The notes beneath the pieces were generated by a model. That model ran no database searches. It saw only the letters and a list, made by a program, of their open reading frames with translations, and was not told the origin of the DNA. The position numbers and the translations under genes are program-made. Below are positions 47,927 through 56,185 of a stretch of DNA of 60,560 bases, piece after piece; the stretch's first letter is position 1; every line of letters starts with the position of its first letter. This DNA is from Sphingomonas sp. AOB5 (GTDB taxonomy: Bacteria; Pseudomonadota; Alphaproteobacteria; Sphingomonadales; Sphingomonadaceae), in contig NZ_JARNTV010000022.1 of the NCBI RefSeq assembly GCF_029433115.1, positions 1 through 60,560 of the forward strand. Reading direction: 5' to 3'.

Positions 47927-48231
47927 TCCTAAATCCTTGCAATTGCTAACAACGTTGGTTCCGGTATCCGCCTGCTGATCTCCCGGAGGAGGGCAGGGCC
48001 ACCGCTTCACCGGAGTGCGGGGCCATTGCGAAGGCGCGCGGTTAGCCGCGTGGCGCGCGCAAGTCAACCATGGGGATGCCCGCAAAGGCCTCCAACTGGA
48101 TGGTATATTGCCAATGCCCAGGCTCGCAGACGCGACGCCCGCCTGCCGGAGCAGGCGATCGTCGCGCTGTGGGATCAACGGGTCGAAGCCTCGATCGCTT
48201 ATAAACGCGAGGCGTTCGACCGGTGTTGGGC
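47927..48231. other. Intergenic region upstream of rpsD
   Basis: About 300 bp between rpsD and the small secreted-protein gene. Short open frames in it have no ribosome-binding site and no recognisable protein, so I see no gene. It holds the rpsD promoter/leader and one strong hairpin at 48131-48166: CGCGACG/CGTCGCG outside, CGCCTGC/GCAGGCG inside, with a CGGA loop. Confidence 0.6.
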
Positions 48232-48486
48232 TCAGCTCGGCTTGGCGTAGGGGGTTTCGGCGTTCCGGCCTTCACGCTCGGCATTGTCGAGAATGCGATT
48301 GCGGTCGTCGCGCGAGCGCTGCTCGGCCTGCTTCCACTCGCTCTCCTTCATGCAGGTGCGCTTGGCCAGACGCGTGCCGACCGAATTGTCGCGCTTGCAG
48401 ATCACGCGATCCACGGGCGCAGGGGCATCCTGCGCAGACGCCATCGGGGTTGCGAGCAACAGCGTCGAGAAAAGAGTGGCAATCAT
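48232..48486 (-). CDS. Small secreted hypothetical protein
   Basis: 84 aa. A signal peptide ([16 protein letters not shown], cleavage near residue 19) precedes a short mature protein with two Cys ([23 protein letters not shown]) that could form a disulfide, and a charged helical tail rich in Arg/Asp/Asn. The motif CK...GTRLAKRTC...W is seen in many small alphaproteobacterial exported proteins, but I know no function. It lies 75 nt downstream of trmJ on the same strand. Confidence 0.75.
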   Translation of the reverse strand: MIATLFSTLLLATPMASAQDAPAPVDRVICKRDNSVGTRLAKRTCMKESEWKQAEQRSRDDRNRILDNAEREGRNAETPYAKPS

Positions 48487-48561
48487 GTACGGGCTCCCCG
48501 GGGAAATTCCTGAATAGCCATTCTAAGCGAGCGTGTATTGCGAATGCAATGCGCCAAGACG

Positions 48562-49302
48562 CTATTTCGGCTGCTTCTTGCCATCCAGCGCCGACAGCAC
48601 ACCGCGCACGGTGCGCAATTCCTGGCTGGTCCAGCCGGGCTTGGTCAGCAGGGTGCGCAACGTCCGTTTGTTGGTCGGCACGCGTTCGGGCGGATAGAAA
48701 TAGCCGCTGCGCGACAGCATCTCGTCGAGCTGGCCGATCATCCCTTCCAGCTCGTCCTGCGGCGCGGGCGGCCCCAGCTCCTCCTCGGTCGGCTGAACGA
48801 GACCGCCTTCGGCGCCGACGCCCTTCGACCATTCATAGGCGACCAGGATCACTGCCTGCGCCAGATTGAGCGAACCGAACTCCGGGTTGATCGGCACGGT
48901 CAGGATCGTGCGGGCCAGCGCGACATCGTCGGTCTCCAGTCCCGAACGCTCCGGGCCGAACAGGATGGCGGAGCGATGCGGCGCGGCGTGGATCGCGCGT
49001 GCGGCTTCTTCCGGCGTCACCACCGGCTTGGTCACCCCCCGCTTGCGCACCGTTGTCGCATAGACATGCCCGCAATCGGCTGTTGCTTCGGCCACGCTCT
49101 CGAAAACCCGCGCGCGCTCCAGCACGATATCGGCGCCGCTGGCGGCGGGGCCCGCCATGGGATTGGGCCAGCCGTCGCGCGGGGAAACCAGCCGCATCTC
49201 GGTCAGTCCGAAATTGAGCATCGCCCGCGCAGCCTTGCCGATATTCTCGCCCAGCTGCGGGCGGACAAGGACGATAACCGGGGAAGTGGCGGCCAAGTTC
49301 AT
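48562..49302 (-). CDS. trmJ: tRNA (cytidine/uridine-2'-O-)-methyltransferase TrmJ
   Basis: 246 aa SPOUT-class enzyme that methylates the ribose of nucleotide 32 in several tRNAs. IVLVRPQLGENIGKAARAML (about residues 10-29, with the catalytic-region Asn), the SAM-knot motifs SAILFGPERSGLETDDVALA (about 110-129) and VPINPEFGSLNLAQAVILV (about 136-154) are characteristic. The C-terminal extension (about 180-246) contains the TrmJ-type dimer/tRNA-binding part. Divergent from the unknown lipoprotein gene at 49408. Confidence 0.93.
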   Translation of the reverse strand: MNLAATSPVIVLVRPQLGENIGKAARAMLNFGLTEMRLVSPRDGWPNPMAGPAASGADIVLERARVFESVAEATADCGHVYATTVRKRGVTKPVVTPEEAARAIHAAPHRSAILFGPERSGLETDDVALARTILTVPINPEFGSLNLAQAVILVAYEWSKGVGAEGGLVQPTEEELGPPAPQDELEGMIGQLDEMLSRSGYFYPPERVPTNKRTLRTLLTKPGWTSQELRTVRGVLSALDGKKQPK

Positions 49303-49407
49303 GAAAAGTCGAAGTCCCGAATATTATAGATCAAAGTCGATGTTTTTGGTGATTTAACTCGCCGCGCAGCAATAATAAGATCTCTTCATTCAAATGAGGG
49401 GGAATCG
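49303..49407. other. A/T-rich divergent promoter region
   Basis: This 105-bp gap is clearly richer in A/T than its surroundings (AATATTATAGATC, ATGTTTTTGGTGATTTAA, AATAATAAGATC). TTGGTG (49346-49351) and AATAAT (49371-49376) could be a -35/-10 pair for the plus-strand gene, with long spacing. GAGGGGGAA precedes the ATG at 49408. Confidence 0.4.
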
Positions 49408-50148
49408 ATGCGTTCCATTCTTGCCGCGATCCTCAGTGCCGCGTTGCTCGGTCTGGCCAGCTGCGCAGCGCCCTCTAGCAACAATATGGCGCCTCAGCCA
49501 ACGTCCACCGGGAGCAGCTCGGAATACAGTGCGGAAAATGCGGATTTTCCGGTATTCAAGCTGCCCGCGCCCAGTCCGTCTGCCAAGGTCGAATTGTCAT
49601 GGACGGCGCTGGGTACCGGGCTGACGACCGTGGGAGCGGTCGAGGCGCGCCTGAGGGCGCAACTCGATTCCAAGGGTTATACAAGGCGCAGCTATTACTC
49701 GGTTCCCGGCGGTTTCGCGGTCGCCACCCAGGCCGAGCGGTTCGAGCGCGATGGCCGCTCCACCATCGGCGATCGCCGATGGAAGCTCGACCCCACCGGC
49801 CTGATCGGCATGCCGGCCACCTTTACCGTGGCGGGCATTCTCGAAAGCCTGCGCAATGCCGGACCGGGCCGGTACCGCGTGATCGTGATTCTGGTCACCA
49901 CGAAGCTCAAGACCACAGACGGAAGCGCCACCTCGATCGGGCAGGCGCAGGCATGGGTCGGCAATGGCGGCGACGGCATTCCGCTGGACGTGGCCAAAAT
50001 CCCCTTGGGGCAGGAACATCGCATGACGGCGCTGATCTACGAGTTCGCACGGGTGGCGGTGCAATCGGACATCAAGTTCGTCGGTGCCAGTCCACTCGAT
50101 GGGCGGGCACATCTTGTGGGTGCGGGCCTGCTGCGGAGGGGATCGTGA
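49408..50148 (+). CDS. Unrecognised lipoprotein, first gene of a two-gene unit
   Basis: 246 aa. The signal peptide ends in a lipobox (LLGLASCAAPSS, Cys19), followed by a Ser/Thr/Pro-rich linker to about residue 60. The globular part (about 60-246) has alternating strands and helices: VGAVEARLRAQLDSKGYTR, SYYSVPGGFAVATQAERFE, GRYRVIVILVTTK, EHRMTALIYEFARVAVQSD. No family is recognised. It overlaps the next gene at GTGA, so the two are translationally coupled and likely work together at the membrane. Confidence 0.75.
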   Translation: MRSILAAILSAALLGLASCAAPSSNNMAPQPTSTGSSSEYSAENADFPVFKLPAPSPSAKVELSWTALGTGLTTVGAVEARLRAQLDSKGYTRRSYYSVPGGFAVATQAERFERDGRSTIGDRRWKLDPTGLIGMPATFTVAGILESLRNAGPGRYRVIVILVTTKLKTTDGSATSIGQAQAWVGNGGDGIPLDVAKIPLGQEHRMTALIYEFARVAVQSDIKFVGASPLDGRAHLVGAGLLRRGS

Positions 50149-50579
50149 ACATCAATGCGCTGCTGACCCTGATCTGGTGGATCTGGGGGATCGTGCTGAT
50201 CCTCCTACTGGTCGTCCTGTCGAGCATCGCGCTGTTCAAGCCGGATGAAGTGAGGGCCGCGTGGGAATGGTTCGTCCCCAACCTTTTCCCGACGATGGCG
50301 CTGGTCGGGGGCATCCAGTATCAGCAGGCCAAGACCAAGGCGAAGGCGCCAGCCGCCAAGGCAAAGCCGAACCCGGCGCCGCTCGCACCCGGTGCAAGGC
50401 CGCAATCCTGGGTCACTCTTGCCTTGAGCTTGCTCTATCTGGCGCTGTTGAGCGGTGCGCTGCTCGGCACGTTATGGGCGCCCGATCCGCTGGGATCGCT
50501 GCGCATGTCGAATCTGTGGCTGGGTCCGATACTGGCGCTCAACAGCGCGGCGATCGGCGTTCTGTTCGTGAAGGCCTGA
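50145..50579 (+). CDS. Unrecognised membrane protein, second gene of the two-gene unit
   Basis: 144 aa from GTG 50145, with GGAGGGG upstream inside the lipoprotein gene. Helix 1 is residues 4-30 (NALLTLIWWIWGIVLILLLV). A weakly hydrophobic segment follows (PNLFPTMALVGGIQ), then an Ala/Lys/Pro-rich linker (KTKAKAPAAKAKPNPAP) and two C-terminal helices (about 88-108 and 120-141). No family is recognised. It converges on nrdR with only 5 nt between stops. Confidence 0.72.
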   Translation: MNINALLTLIWWIWGIVLILLLVVLSSIALFKPDEVRAAWEWFVPNLFPTMALVGGIQYQQAKTKAKAPAAKAKPNPAPLAPGARPQSWVTLALSLLYLALLSGALLGTLWAPDPLGSLRMSNLWLGPILALNSAAIGVLFVKA

Positions 50580-50584
50580 GCCGT

Positions 50585-51046
50585 TCAGTCCCGCCCGGCT
50601 TCGGTGACGTTGCCCGCGAATTCCTCGAAATCCTTGGCTTCGCGGAAGTCCTTATAGACGCTGGCGAAGCGGATATAGGCGACGGGATCGAGGCCCTTGA
50701 GGCCCTCCATCACCAGCTCGCCGATCCGCTGCGACGGGATTTCGCTGTCGCCCAAGGTCTCGAGCTGGCGCTGGATGCCGGAAACCAGCTTCTCCACCTG
50801 CGCCGCGGTGATCGGGCGCTTGCGCACTGCGATCGAGACCGAGCGGACCAGCTTGTCGCGCTCGAACGGCTCACGCCGGTCCTCGCTCTTCAGCACGGTC
50901 AGGTCGCGCAGCTGGATGCGTTCGAACGTGGTGAAACGCGCCGCGCACGCCTCGCACTGGCGCCGCCGCCGGATCGCCGCGCCGTCCTCGGTCGGACGGC
51001 TGTCCTTCACCTGTGAATCGTCGTTACCGCAAAACGGACAGCGCAT
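50585..51046 (-). CDS. nrdR: Transcriptional repressor NrdR
   Basis: 153 aa. It represses ribonucleotide reductase genes in response to ATP/dATP. The N-terminal zinc ribbon has [15 protein letters not shown] and [13 protein letters not shown] (four Cys, residues 3-6 and about 31-34). The ATP-cone domain is at about 49-139 ([20 protein letters not shown]). It is last in the rpiB-glyA-nrdR operon; its ATG overlaps the glyA TGA. The NrdR targets are not in this window. Confidence 0.96.
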   Translation of the reverse strand: MRCPFCGNDDSQVKDSRPTEDGAAIRRRRQCEACAARFTTFERIQLRDLTVLKSEDRREPFERDKLVRSVSIAVRKRPITAAQVEKLVSGIQRQLETLGDSEIPSQRIGELVMEGLKGLDPVAYIRFASVYKDFREAKDFEEFAGNVTEAGRD

Positions 51047-52356
51047 CAGGCCTCCGGATAAATCGGGAAGCGCTCACATAGCGTGCGGACCCGCTCGCGA
51101 ACATTGGCTTCGATCTGCGCGTCGCCCTGTTCACCATTCTTGCGCAGGCCGTCGAGCACGTCGGCGACCATGTTGCCGATCTCGCGGAACTCGGCAGGAC
51201 CGAAGCCGCGGGTGGTGCCCGCCGGCGAACCGACGCGGATGCCGCTGGTCTTCATCGGCGGCAGCGGATCGTTGGGGATGCCGTTCTTGTTGCAGGTGAT
51301 CGCCGCGCGCTCCAGCGCTTCGTCGGCATCCTTGCCGGTCACGCCCAGCGGGGTGAGGTCGATCAGCGCCAGATGCGTGTCGGTGCCGCCCGAAACGACC
51401 GCCGCGCCGCGTTCGCTGAGCGTCGCGGCCAGCACCTTGGCGTTCTCGACGATCGCCGCGGCATAGGACTTGAAGTCCGGACGCAGCGCTTCGCCGAACG
51501 CCACCGCCTTGGCGGCGATGACGTGCATCAGCGGGCCGCCCTGAAGGCCGGGGAACACCGCCGAGTTGATCTTCTTCGCGATCGCTTCGTCATTGGTGAA
51601 CACCGCGCCACCGCGCGGGCCGCGCAACGTCTTGTGGGTGGTGGTGGTCACGACATGGGCATGGCCGAACGGGGTCGGATGCACGCCGCCTGCGACGAGA
51701 CCTGCGAAATGCGCCATATCGACCATGAAGGTCGCGCCGACTTCATCGGCAATCGCGCGGAACTTCGCGAAATCGATGATGCGCGGATAGGCCGAGCCGC
51801 CCGCGATGATCAGCTTGGGCTTATGCTCGCGCGCCTTGGCCGCGACTTCGTCGAAATCGATCAGATGAGTGACCGGGTCCACGCCATACTGGATCGCGTT
51901 GAACCATTTGCCCGACATCGCCGCCTTGGCGCCGTGCGTCAGATGGCCGCCCGAATCGAGGCTCAGGCCCATGATCGTGTCGCCCGGCTTCACCAGCGCC
52001 AGCATCACCGCGCCGTTCGCCTGCGCGCCCGAATGCGGCTGGACGTTGGCGAAGTCGCAACCGAACAGCTGCTTGGCGCGGTCGATCGCGAGCTGCTCGA
52101 CTTCGTCGGACGGGTGGCAGCCCTGATAATAGCGCTTGCCCGGATAGCCCTCGGCATATTTGTTGGTGAAGACCGAACCCTGCGCTTCGAGCACCGCCTT
52201 GGAGACGATATTCTCGCTGGCGATCAGTTCGATCTGATGCTGCTCGCGCTCCAGCTCGTGCGCGACGCCTGCGAACACCGCAGGATCGGCATCGGCGAGC
52301 GATTGGGTGAAGAAGCCTTCGCTCCGAAGGCCGGCCGTTTGCGGGTTGGTGCTCAT
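51046..52356 (-). CDS. glyA: Serine hydroxymethyltransferase
   Basis: 436 aa PLP enzyme. It converts serine and tetrahydrofolate to glycine and 5,10-methylene-tetrahydrofolate, the main one-carbon source. [20 protein letters not shown] (about residues 38-57), [14 protein letters not shown], the PLP-lysine motif [16 protein letters not shown] (Lys about 239) and [17 protein letters not shown] are all present. It overlaps rpiB at its start and nrdR at its end by 4 and 1 nt, the usual alphaproteobacterial operon. Confidence 0.98.
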   Translation of the reverse strand: MSTNPQTAGLRSEGFFTQSLADADPAVFAGVAHELEREQHQIELIASENIVSKAVLEAQGSVFTNKYAEGYPGKRYYQGCHPSDEVEQLAIDRAKQLFGCDFANVQPHSGAQANGAVMLALVKPGDTIMGLSLDSGGHLTHGAKAAMSGKWFNAIQYGVDPVTHLIDFDEVAAKAREHKPKLIIAGGSAYPRIIDFAKFRAIADEVGATFMVDMAHFAGLVAGGVHPTPFGHAHVVTTTTHKTLRGPRGGAVFTNDEAIAKKINSAVFPGLQGGPLMHVIAAKAVAFGEALRPDFKSYAAAIVENAKVLAATLSERGAAVVSGGTDTHLALIDLTPLGVTGKDADEALERAAITCNKNGIPNDPLPPMKTSGIRVGSPAGTTRGFGPAEFREIGNMVADVLDGLRKNGEQGDAQIEANVRERVRTLCERFPIYPEA

Positions 52357-52805
52357 GGCAGGTTCCTTTCGGGATGAGTCAGCTTGTCCACGCGGCCCTG
52401 ATGGCGGCCGCCGTCGAATTCGGAATTGAGGAAGGTCACGATGCAGGCCTTGGCCATCTCGACGCCGATCAGCCGCGCGCCCAGCGCGATGACATTGGCA
52501 TCGTTATGGTTGCGCGCCAGCCGGGCCGAGAGCGGCTCCGACACCAAGGCGCAGCGAGCCTGGGGCACGCGATTGACCGCGATCGAGATGCCGATGCCCG
52601 ATCCGCAGATGGCGACGCCGAACGCCGCCTCGCCTGTCGCGACGGCCTGGCCGACGCGATAGCCATAGTCGGGATAATCGACGCTTTCAGGTCCATTGGT
52701 GCCGAGATCGGTCACGTCATGACCGATTTCGCGCAACCATTCGGCGAGTTCGGACTTCATGGCGTAGGCGGCATGGTCCGATGCGATGGCGATCCGGTGC
52801 GGCAT
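52353..52805 (-). CDS. rpiB: Ribose-5-phosphate isomerase B
   Basis: 150 aa. It interconverts ribose 5-phosphate and ribulose 5-phosphate in the pentose phosphate pathway. [16 protein letters not shown] (about residues 9-24), [16 protein letters not shown], the catalytic-Cys motif [17 protein letters not shown] (about 63-79) and LRxxH-like [18 protein letters not shown] define RpiB. It is the first gene of the rpiB-glyA-nrdR operon. The plus-strand lipoprotein gene starts 64 nt away. Confidence 0.96.
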   Translation of the reverse strand: MPHRIAIASDHAAYAMKSELAEWLREIGHDVTDLGTNGPESVDYPDYGYRVGQAVATGEAAFGVAICGSGIGISIAVNRVPQARCALVSEPLSARLARNHNDANVIALGARLIGVEMAKACIVTFLNSEFDGGRHQGRVDKLTHPERNLP

Positions 52806-52868
52806 GCCGCGCCCTCTACGCGCGCGGAACGGTGCTGGCTAGACACGACAATGGGGTTGGAGAAGGAA

Positions 52869-53339
52869 ATGCGTGGATTTTTGCTCGTCGCGCCGGTGGC
52901 GCTGATTCTGGCCGGCTGCAATGCGGCGGATCGCAGCAATATCGGTAATGCGGTCGAAAATGCCGGGACCGAGATCGGCAACGGCGCGGCGGACATCGTC
53001 GAGGGCGCCGGGAATGTGCTGGAGGATGCCGGTAACGCCGTCACCATCCTGCCGCCGTCGCGTGACGACTGGGTCGGCCGCTGGACCGGGGTCGAAGGCA
53101 CCTATCTGGTCGTTTCCAAGGGTGCGACCGCGGGCAGCTACAAGCTGGAGATGCAGTATACGCTCGACGACAAGGGAATTTTCGACGGCACCGGCAGCGA
53201 CGCCGGCATCGCCTTCACCCGCCCCGACGGCAAGCAGGAACTACGCGCGTCGAACGGTGATGCGACCGGGCTGAAATATCTGGCCGGAAAGAAGGACTGT
53301 CTGAAGGTGAAGGATGGCGAAGGCTATTGCCGCGACTGA
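52869..53339 (+). CDS. Small lipoprotein with entericidin-like amphipathic repeats
   Basis: 156 aa from ATG 52869 (GGAGAAGGA upstream). The signal peptide ends in LILAGC (lipobox, Cys17). Residues about 18-58 are short repeats of Gly/Asn/Ala with acidic residues (IGNAVENAGTEIGNGAADIV), like the entericidin-type protein encoded next. The rest (about 60-156) is a small domain with DDWVGRWTGVEGTYLVV and DCLKVKDGEGYC, probably disulfide-linked. Function unknown; likely outer-membrane associated. Confidence 0.78.
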   Translation: MRGFLLVAPVALILAGCNAADRSNIGNAVENAGTEIGNGAADIVEGAGNVLEDAGNAVTILPPSRDDWVGRWTGVEGTYLVVSKGATAGSYKLEMQYTLDDKGIFDGTGSDAGIAFTRPDGKQELRASNGDATGLKYLAGKKDCLKVKDGEGYCRD

Positions 53340-53404
53340 TCCGCGCCGGAACGGCCCGGCGGCTTGATCGTTACGGACCGGAATCAACAGCAATGGAGAA
53401 CCCC

Positions 53405-53629
53405 ATGCGCAAATCGATCCTCGTTCTCGCGCTCCCGCTCGGCCTGGCACTGTCGGCCTGCTCGCAGGCGGAGAACACCGCCGCCGATCTGGGCAACACT
53501 GCGGACTCGGTCGGCGATACGCTGTCCAATGCCGGGGAAGATGCGATCAACACGATCGACAATGCCACCGACGATGTCGGCAACCGCGTCGAGAAGGTCG
53601 GCGACGCGATCGGCAACGCTGTCGAATAA
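53405..53629 (+). CDS. Entericidin-like small lipoprotein
   Basis: 74 aa from ATG 53405 (GGAGAACCCC upstream). The lipobox is ALSAC (Cys19). The mature part is about 55 residues of quasi-11-residue amphipathic repeats: NTAADLGNTADSVGDTLSNA, then EDAINTIDNATDDVGNRVEK, resembling apolipoprotein-like helices and bacterial entericidin-like proteins. It probably lies on the membrane surface. It is separated by 65 nt from the preceding lipoprotein with a related repeat, and is followed by btaAB. Confidence 0.78.
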   Translation: MRKSILVLALPLGLALSACSQAENTAADLGNTADSVGDTLSNAGEDAINTIDNATDDVGNRVEKVGDAIGNAVE

Positions 53630-53739
53630 GGCCTGTGGCGCGCGGGCAGCGTCCGCGCGCCGCCTTCCGGCATTCCGACGTCGTTCGGTAACACCCGCTT
53701 GGCGCTTTGCAGCGGGCGTGCCAAGGGAATGACGCGCGG

Positions 53740-53757
53740 CTGCAACCTCCCTGTCAC
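53740..53757 (+). promoter_or_regulatory. Pho-box-like direct repeat upstream of btaA
   Basis: CTGCAAC-CTCC-CTGTCAC has the 7-4-7 layout of a PhoB site (consensus CTGTCAT-N4-CTGTCAT); the second half matches 6 of 7, the first 4 of 7. It lies about 60 nt before the btaA ATG. Betaine-lipid synthesis is phosphate-regulated in other alphaproteobacteria, which makes the site plausible. Confidence 0.45.
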
Positions 53758-53817
53758 ATCGAACGCCTAGGCCGCGCGAAAGCCGCCGTGCTGCGGGGCA
53801 TTTGCCGGAGATCCGAC

Positions 53818-55062
53818 ATGGGTTCGATTGCCAAGACGCCGAAGAACGGAGCAGTTCGCGGCGCAGTGCACCGTCACGAGCATCTGACGAAGGAAGGCAT
53901 CCTCGAACGCGCCTTCACCTTCGCGTTCCGCGGCTTGGTCTATGCCCAGATCTGGGAAGATCCGGTGATCGACATGGAAGCGCTCGAGCTGCAGCCCGAT
54001 CACCACATGGTGACCATCGCTTCGGGCGGCTGCAACGTCTTCTCGTACCTGACCGCGAACCCAAAACAGGTCACCGCGGTCGACCTGAATCCGGCGCATA
54101 TCGCGCTCAACAATCTCAAGAAGGTCGCGGCGCTGCATCTGCCCGATCAGGCCAGTTTCCACCGCTTCTTCGGCCATGCCGACAGCCCGGAAAATGTCGA
54201 GGCGTACAAGCGCTATCTGCGCCCGCATCTGGACGAGAAGAGCCGCGCCTATTGGGAAGGCCGCGACTGGTCGGGCCGCCGCCGCATCTCGGGCTTTGCC
54301 ACCGGCTTCTACAAGCGCGGGCTGCTCGGCCGCTTGATCGGCACCGTCCATTTCCTCGGCAAGCTCTACCGGATCGATCCGAAGGAAATGCTGGCGGCCA
54401 AGGATATGGCCGATCAGCGCCGCATCTTTAACGAACGCTTCGCGCCGTTCTTCGACAAGAAACTGCTGCGCTGGCTGGTCGATCAGCCCGCCGCGCTGTT
54501 CGGCTTCGGCATTCCGCCGGCGCAGTACGACCTGCTCAAGGTCGACGACAATCGCGGCATCACCGGCGCGCTGAAGGTGCGACTGGAGAAGCTGGCCTGC
54601 GATTTCGACATCAAGGACAATTTCTACGCTTGGCAGGCGTTCGGCCGCGGCTATGGCAAGCATGAAGACGCGCCGTTGCCGCCCTATCTCCAGGCCGTGA
54701 ACCACGAAGCGGTGCATGAGCGTGCCGGCCGGGTCGAGATCCGCCACGCGAACATGTGCGATTATCTGGAATCGATGCCCGCCCAGTCGCTCGACCGGTA
54801 TCTGTTCCTCGATGCGCAGGACTGGATGACCGACGAGCAACTCACCCGGCTGTGGAGCGAAGTCACCCGCACCGCCAAGCCCGGCGCGCGCGTTCTCTAC
54901 CGGACCGCTGCCGCGCCCGATGTGGTGCCGGGGCATATCCCCGATGACCTGATGGGCCAGTGGCAGCGCGCGCCGCAGGAGCGGCTCGACGATCTCAACG
55001 CCCGCGACCGTTCGTCGGTCTATGGCGCGATCCATATGTACACGCTGAAGCCGCACGAATGA
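53818..55062 (+). CDS. btaA: S-adenosylmethionine:diacylglycerol 3-amino-3-carboxypropyltransferase
   Basis: 414 aa from ATG 53818 with GGAG 7 nt upstream. BtaA (DUF3419 family) transfers the 3-amino-3-carboxypropyl group of SAM to diacylglycerol, giving diacylglyceryl homoserine. The signature LVYAQIWEDPVIDMEAL (about residues 40-56), the SAM-binding strand MVTIASGGCNVFSYLTANPK (about 63-82) with AVDLNPAHIALNN, and the C-terminal DRYLFLDAQDWMTDEQL and RVLYRTAAAPDVVPGHIP are diagnostic. It overlaps btaB by 4 nt (ATGA). Confidence 0.93.
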   Translation: MGSIAKTPKNGAVRGAVHRHEHLTKEGILERAFTFAFRGLVYAQIWEDPVIDMEALELQPDHHMVTIASGGCNVFSYLTANPKQVTAVDLNPAHIALNNLKKVAALHLPDQASFHRFFGHADSPENVEAYKRYLRPHLDEKSRAYWEGRDWSGRRRISGFATGFYKRGLLGRLIGTVHFLGKLYRIDPKEMLAAKDMADQRRIFNERFAPFFDKKLLRWLVDQPAALFGFGIPPAQYDLLKVDDNRGITGALKVRLEKLACDFDIKDNFYAWQAFGRGYGKHEDAPLPPYLQAVNHEAVHERAGRVEIRHANMCDYLESMPAQSLDRYLFLDAQDWMTDEQLTRLWSEVTRTAKPGARVLYRTAAAPDVVPGHIPDDLMGQWQRAPQERLDDLNARDRSSVYGAIHMYTLKPHE

Positions 55063-55721
55063 GCGGGGCTGCTGCGGGTGCCGACCAGAAGGGGCTGATG
55101 GACGCGACCTATGCGCTCCATCGCCACTTCTACGACTTTACCCGCAAATTCTATCTGCTCGGCCGCGACCGGCTGATTCGCGAGCTGGCGCCGCCGCCGG
55201 GCGGCACGGTGCTGGAAGTCGGCTGCGGCACGGCGCGCAACCTGATCGTGGCGGCGAAGCGCTGGCCCAATGCGCGCTTCTTCGGCTTCGACATCAGCGA
55301 AGCGATGCTCGACACCGCAGGCAAGTCGGTTGCGAAGCAGGGGCTTTCCGACCGGATTTCGCTGGCACAGGGCGATGCCGGCAAGTTCGACGTGAACCGG
55401 CTGTTCGGCGTCGAGAAGGTCGACCGGGTGTTCATGAGCTACACTTTGTCGATGATCCCGCCCTGGGTCGAAGCGATCGAGCTGGGCGCCGCCGCACTGG
55501 CCCCGGGCGGCGAGCTGCATATCGTCGATTTCGGCCAATATGAGCGGCTGCCGGCCTTCGCGAAGAAGCTGCACTTCAAGTCGCTCAATGACTTCCACGT
55601 CTATCCCCGCCGCGAACTGCCCGCAGTGCTCAAGCGCGTGGCGGAGGAGCAGGGACTGGCGCTGGAATTCACCCCGCTGCTGCGCGGCTATACCTGGGCG
55701 GCGGTGCTCAGGAAGGCCTAG
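55059..55721 (+). CDS. btaB: Diacylglyceryl homoserine N-methyltransferase
   Basis: 220 aa from ATG 55059, overlapping the btaA stop. It should add three methyl groups to diacylglyceryl homoserine to form the betaine lipid DGTS. SAM motif I is VLEVGCGTARNLIVAAKR (about residues 52-69), then FFGFDISEAMLDTAGK and the acidic-loop MSYTLSMIPPW (about 126-136). HIVDFGQYERLPAFAKKLHF and the final FTPLLRGYTWAAVLRK match BtaB rather than generic methyltransferases. Together with btaA this is a complete DGTS pathway. Confidence 0.92.
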   Translation: MSGAAAGADQKGLMDATYALHRHFYDFTRKFYLLGRDRLIRELAPPPGGTVLEVGCGTARNLIVAAKRWPNARFFGFDISEAMLDTAGKSVAKQGLSDRISLAQGDAGKFDVNRLFGVEKVDRVFMSYTLSMIPPWVEAIELGAAALAPGGELHIVDFGQYERLPAFAKKLHFKSLNDFHVYPRRELPAVLKRVAEEQGLALEFTPLLRGYTWAAVLRKA

Positions 55722-56166
55722 CCCCGTCCAGCTTGCTCCAGTCGAGCGCCGAGGCGATCACGTCGTACCCGTCCCAATCGGCATCCTCGAACAGTTCGAA
55801 CGTCAGCGGATAGCGCGGCTGGCCCATTAGCGCATCGTTCAGCCCGTCCTGGAACCGGTCGAAATCCGGCGTGTAGATCCGCCATTCGCGCGTCTTGTCG
55901 CGCGTCACGACCGCCGCGAGCTTGCCCCAGCCGCCCGAAGCCATCGCTGCGTCGAGCGTATTTTCGAACTCGGCCATCGAATCGAGGTCCTCGTCCTCGG
56001 GCATGTGCGGTTCGTCCGAATCGAACGCCCAGCGGATCATCACCAGCCGGGGATAGTCGGCCTTCTCGTCCTCGTCCGGCGCGCGCGTGCGGATGCGGGT
56101 GGTGGTCGGCCCCTCGTCGCTCTCGCCGATGGCATAGGCCCAGGGTTCTTCGGTCGACGCGCTCAT
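55708..56166 (-). CDS. DUF695-like hypothetical protein
   Basis: 152 aa, acidic, without signal peptide. The start AYAIGESDEGPTTTRIRTRA and the region DYPRLVMIRWAFDSD...MPEDEDLDSMAEFENTLDAA resemble DUF695 proteins, and REWRIYTPDFDRFQDGLNDA and the ending EDADWDGYDVIASALDW fit too. No function is known. Its last 14 nt overlap the end of btaB tail to tail, and it follows an EEP-family gene by 19 nt on the same strand. Confidence 0.75.
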   Translation of the reverse strand: MSASTEEPWAYAIGESDEGPTTTRIRTRAPDEDEKADYPRLVMIRWAFDSDEPHMPEDEDLDSMAEFENTLDAAMASGGWGKLAAVVTRDKTREWRIYTPDFDRFQDGLNDALMGQPRYPLTFELFEDADWDGYDVIASALDWSKLDGARPS

Positions 56167-56185
56167 GGCCCGGTCTGTTCCTCGC

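Noticed and set aside
48026..48250. 74-codon plus-strand open frame upstream of rpsD
   Set aside because: No ribosome-binding site and no protein-like composition, and it overlaps the start of the hairpin and the small secreted-protein gene.
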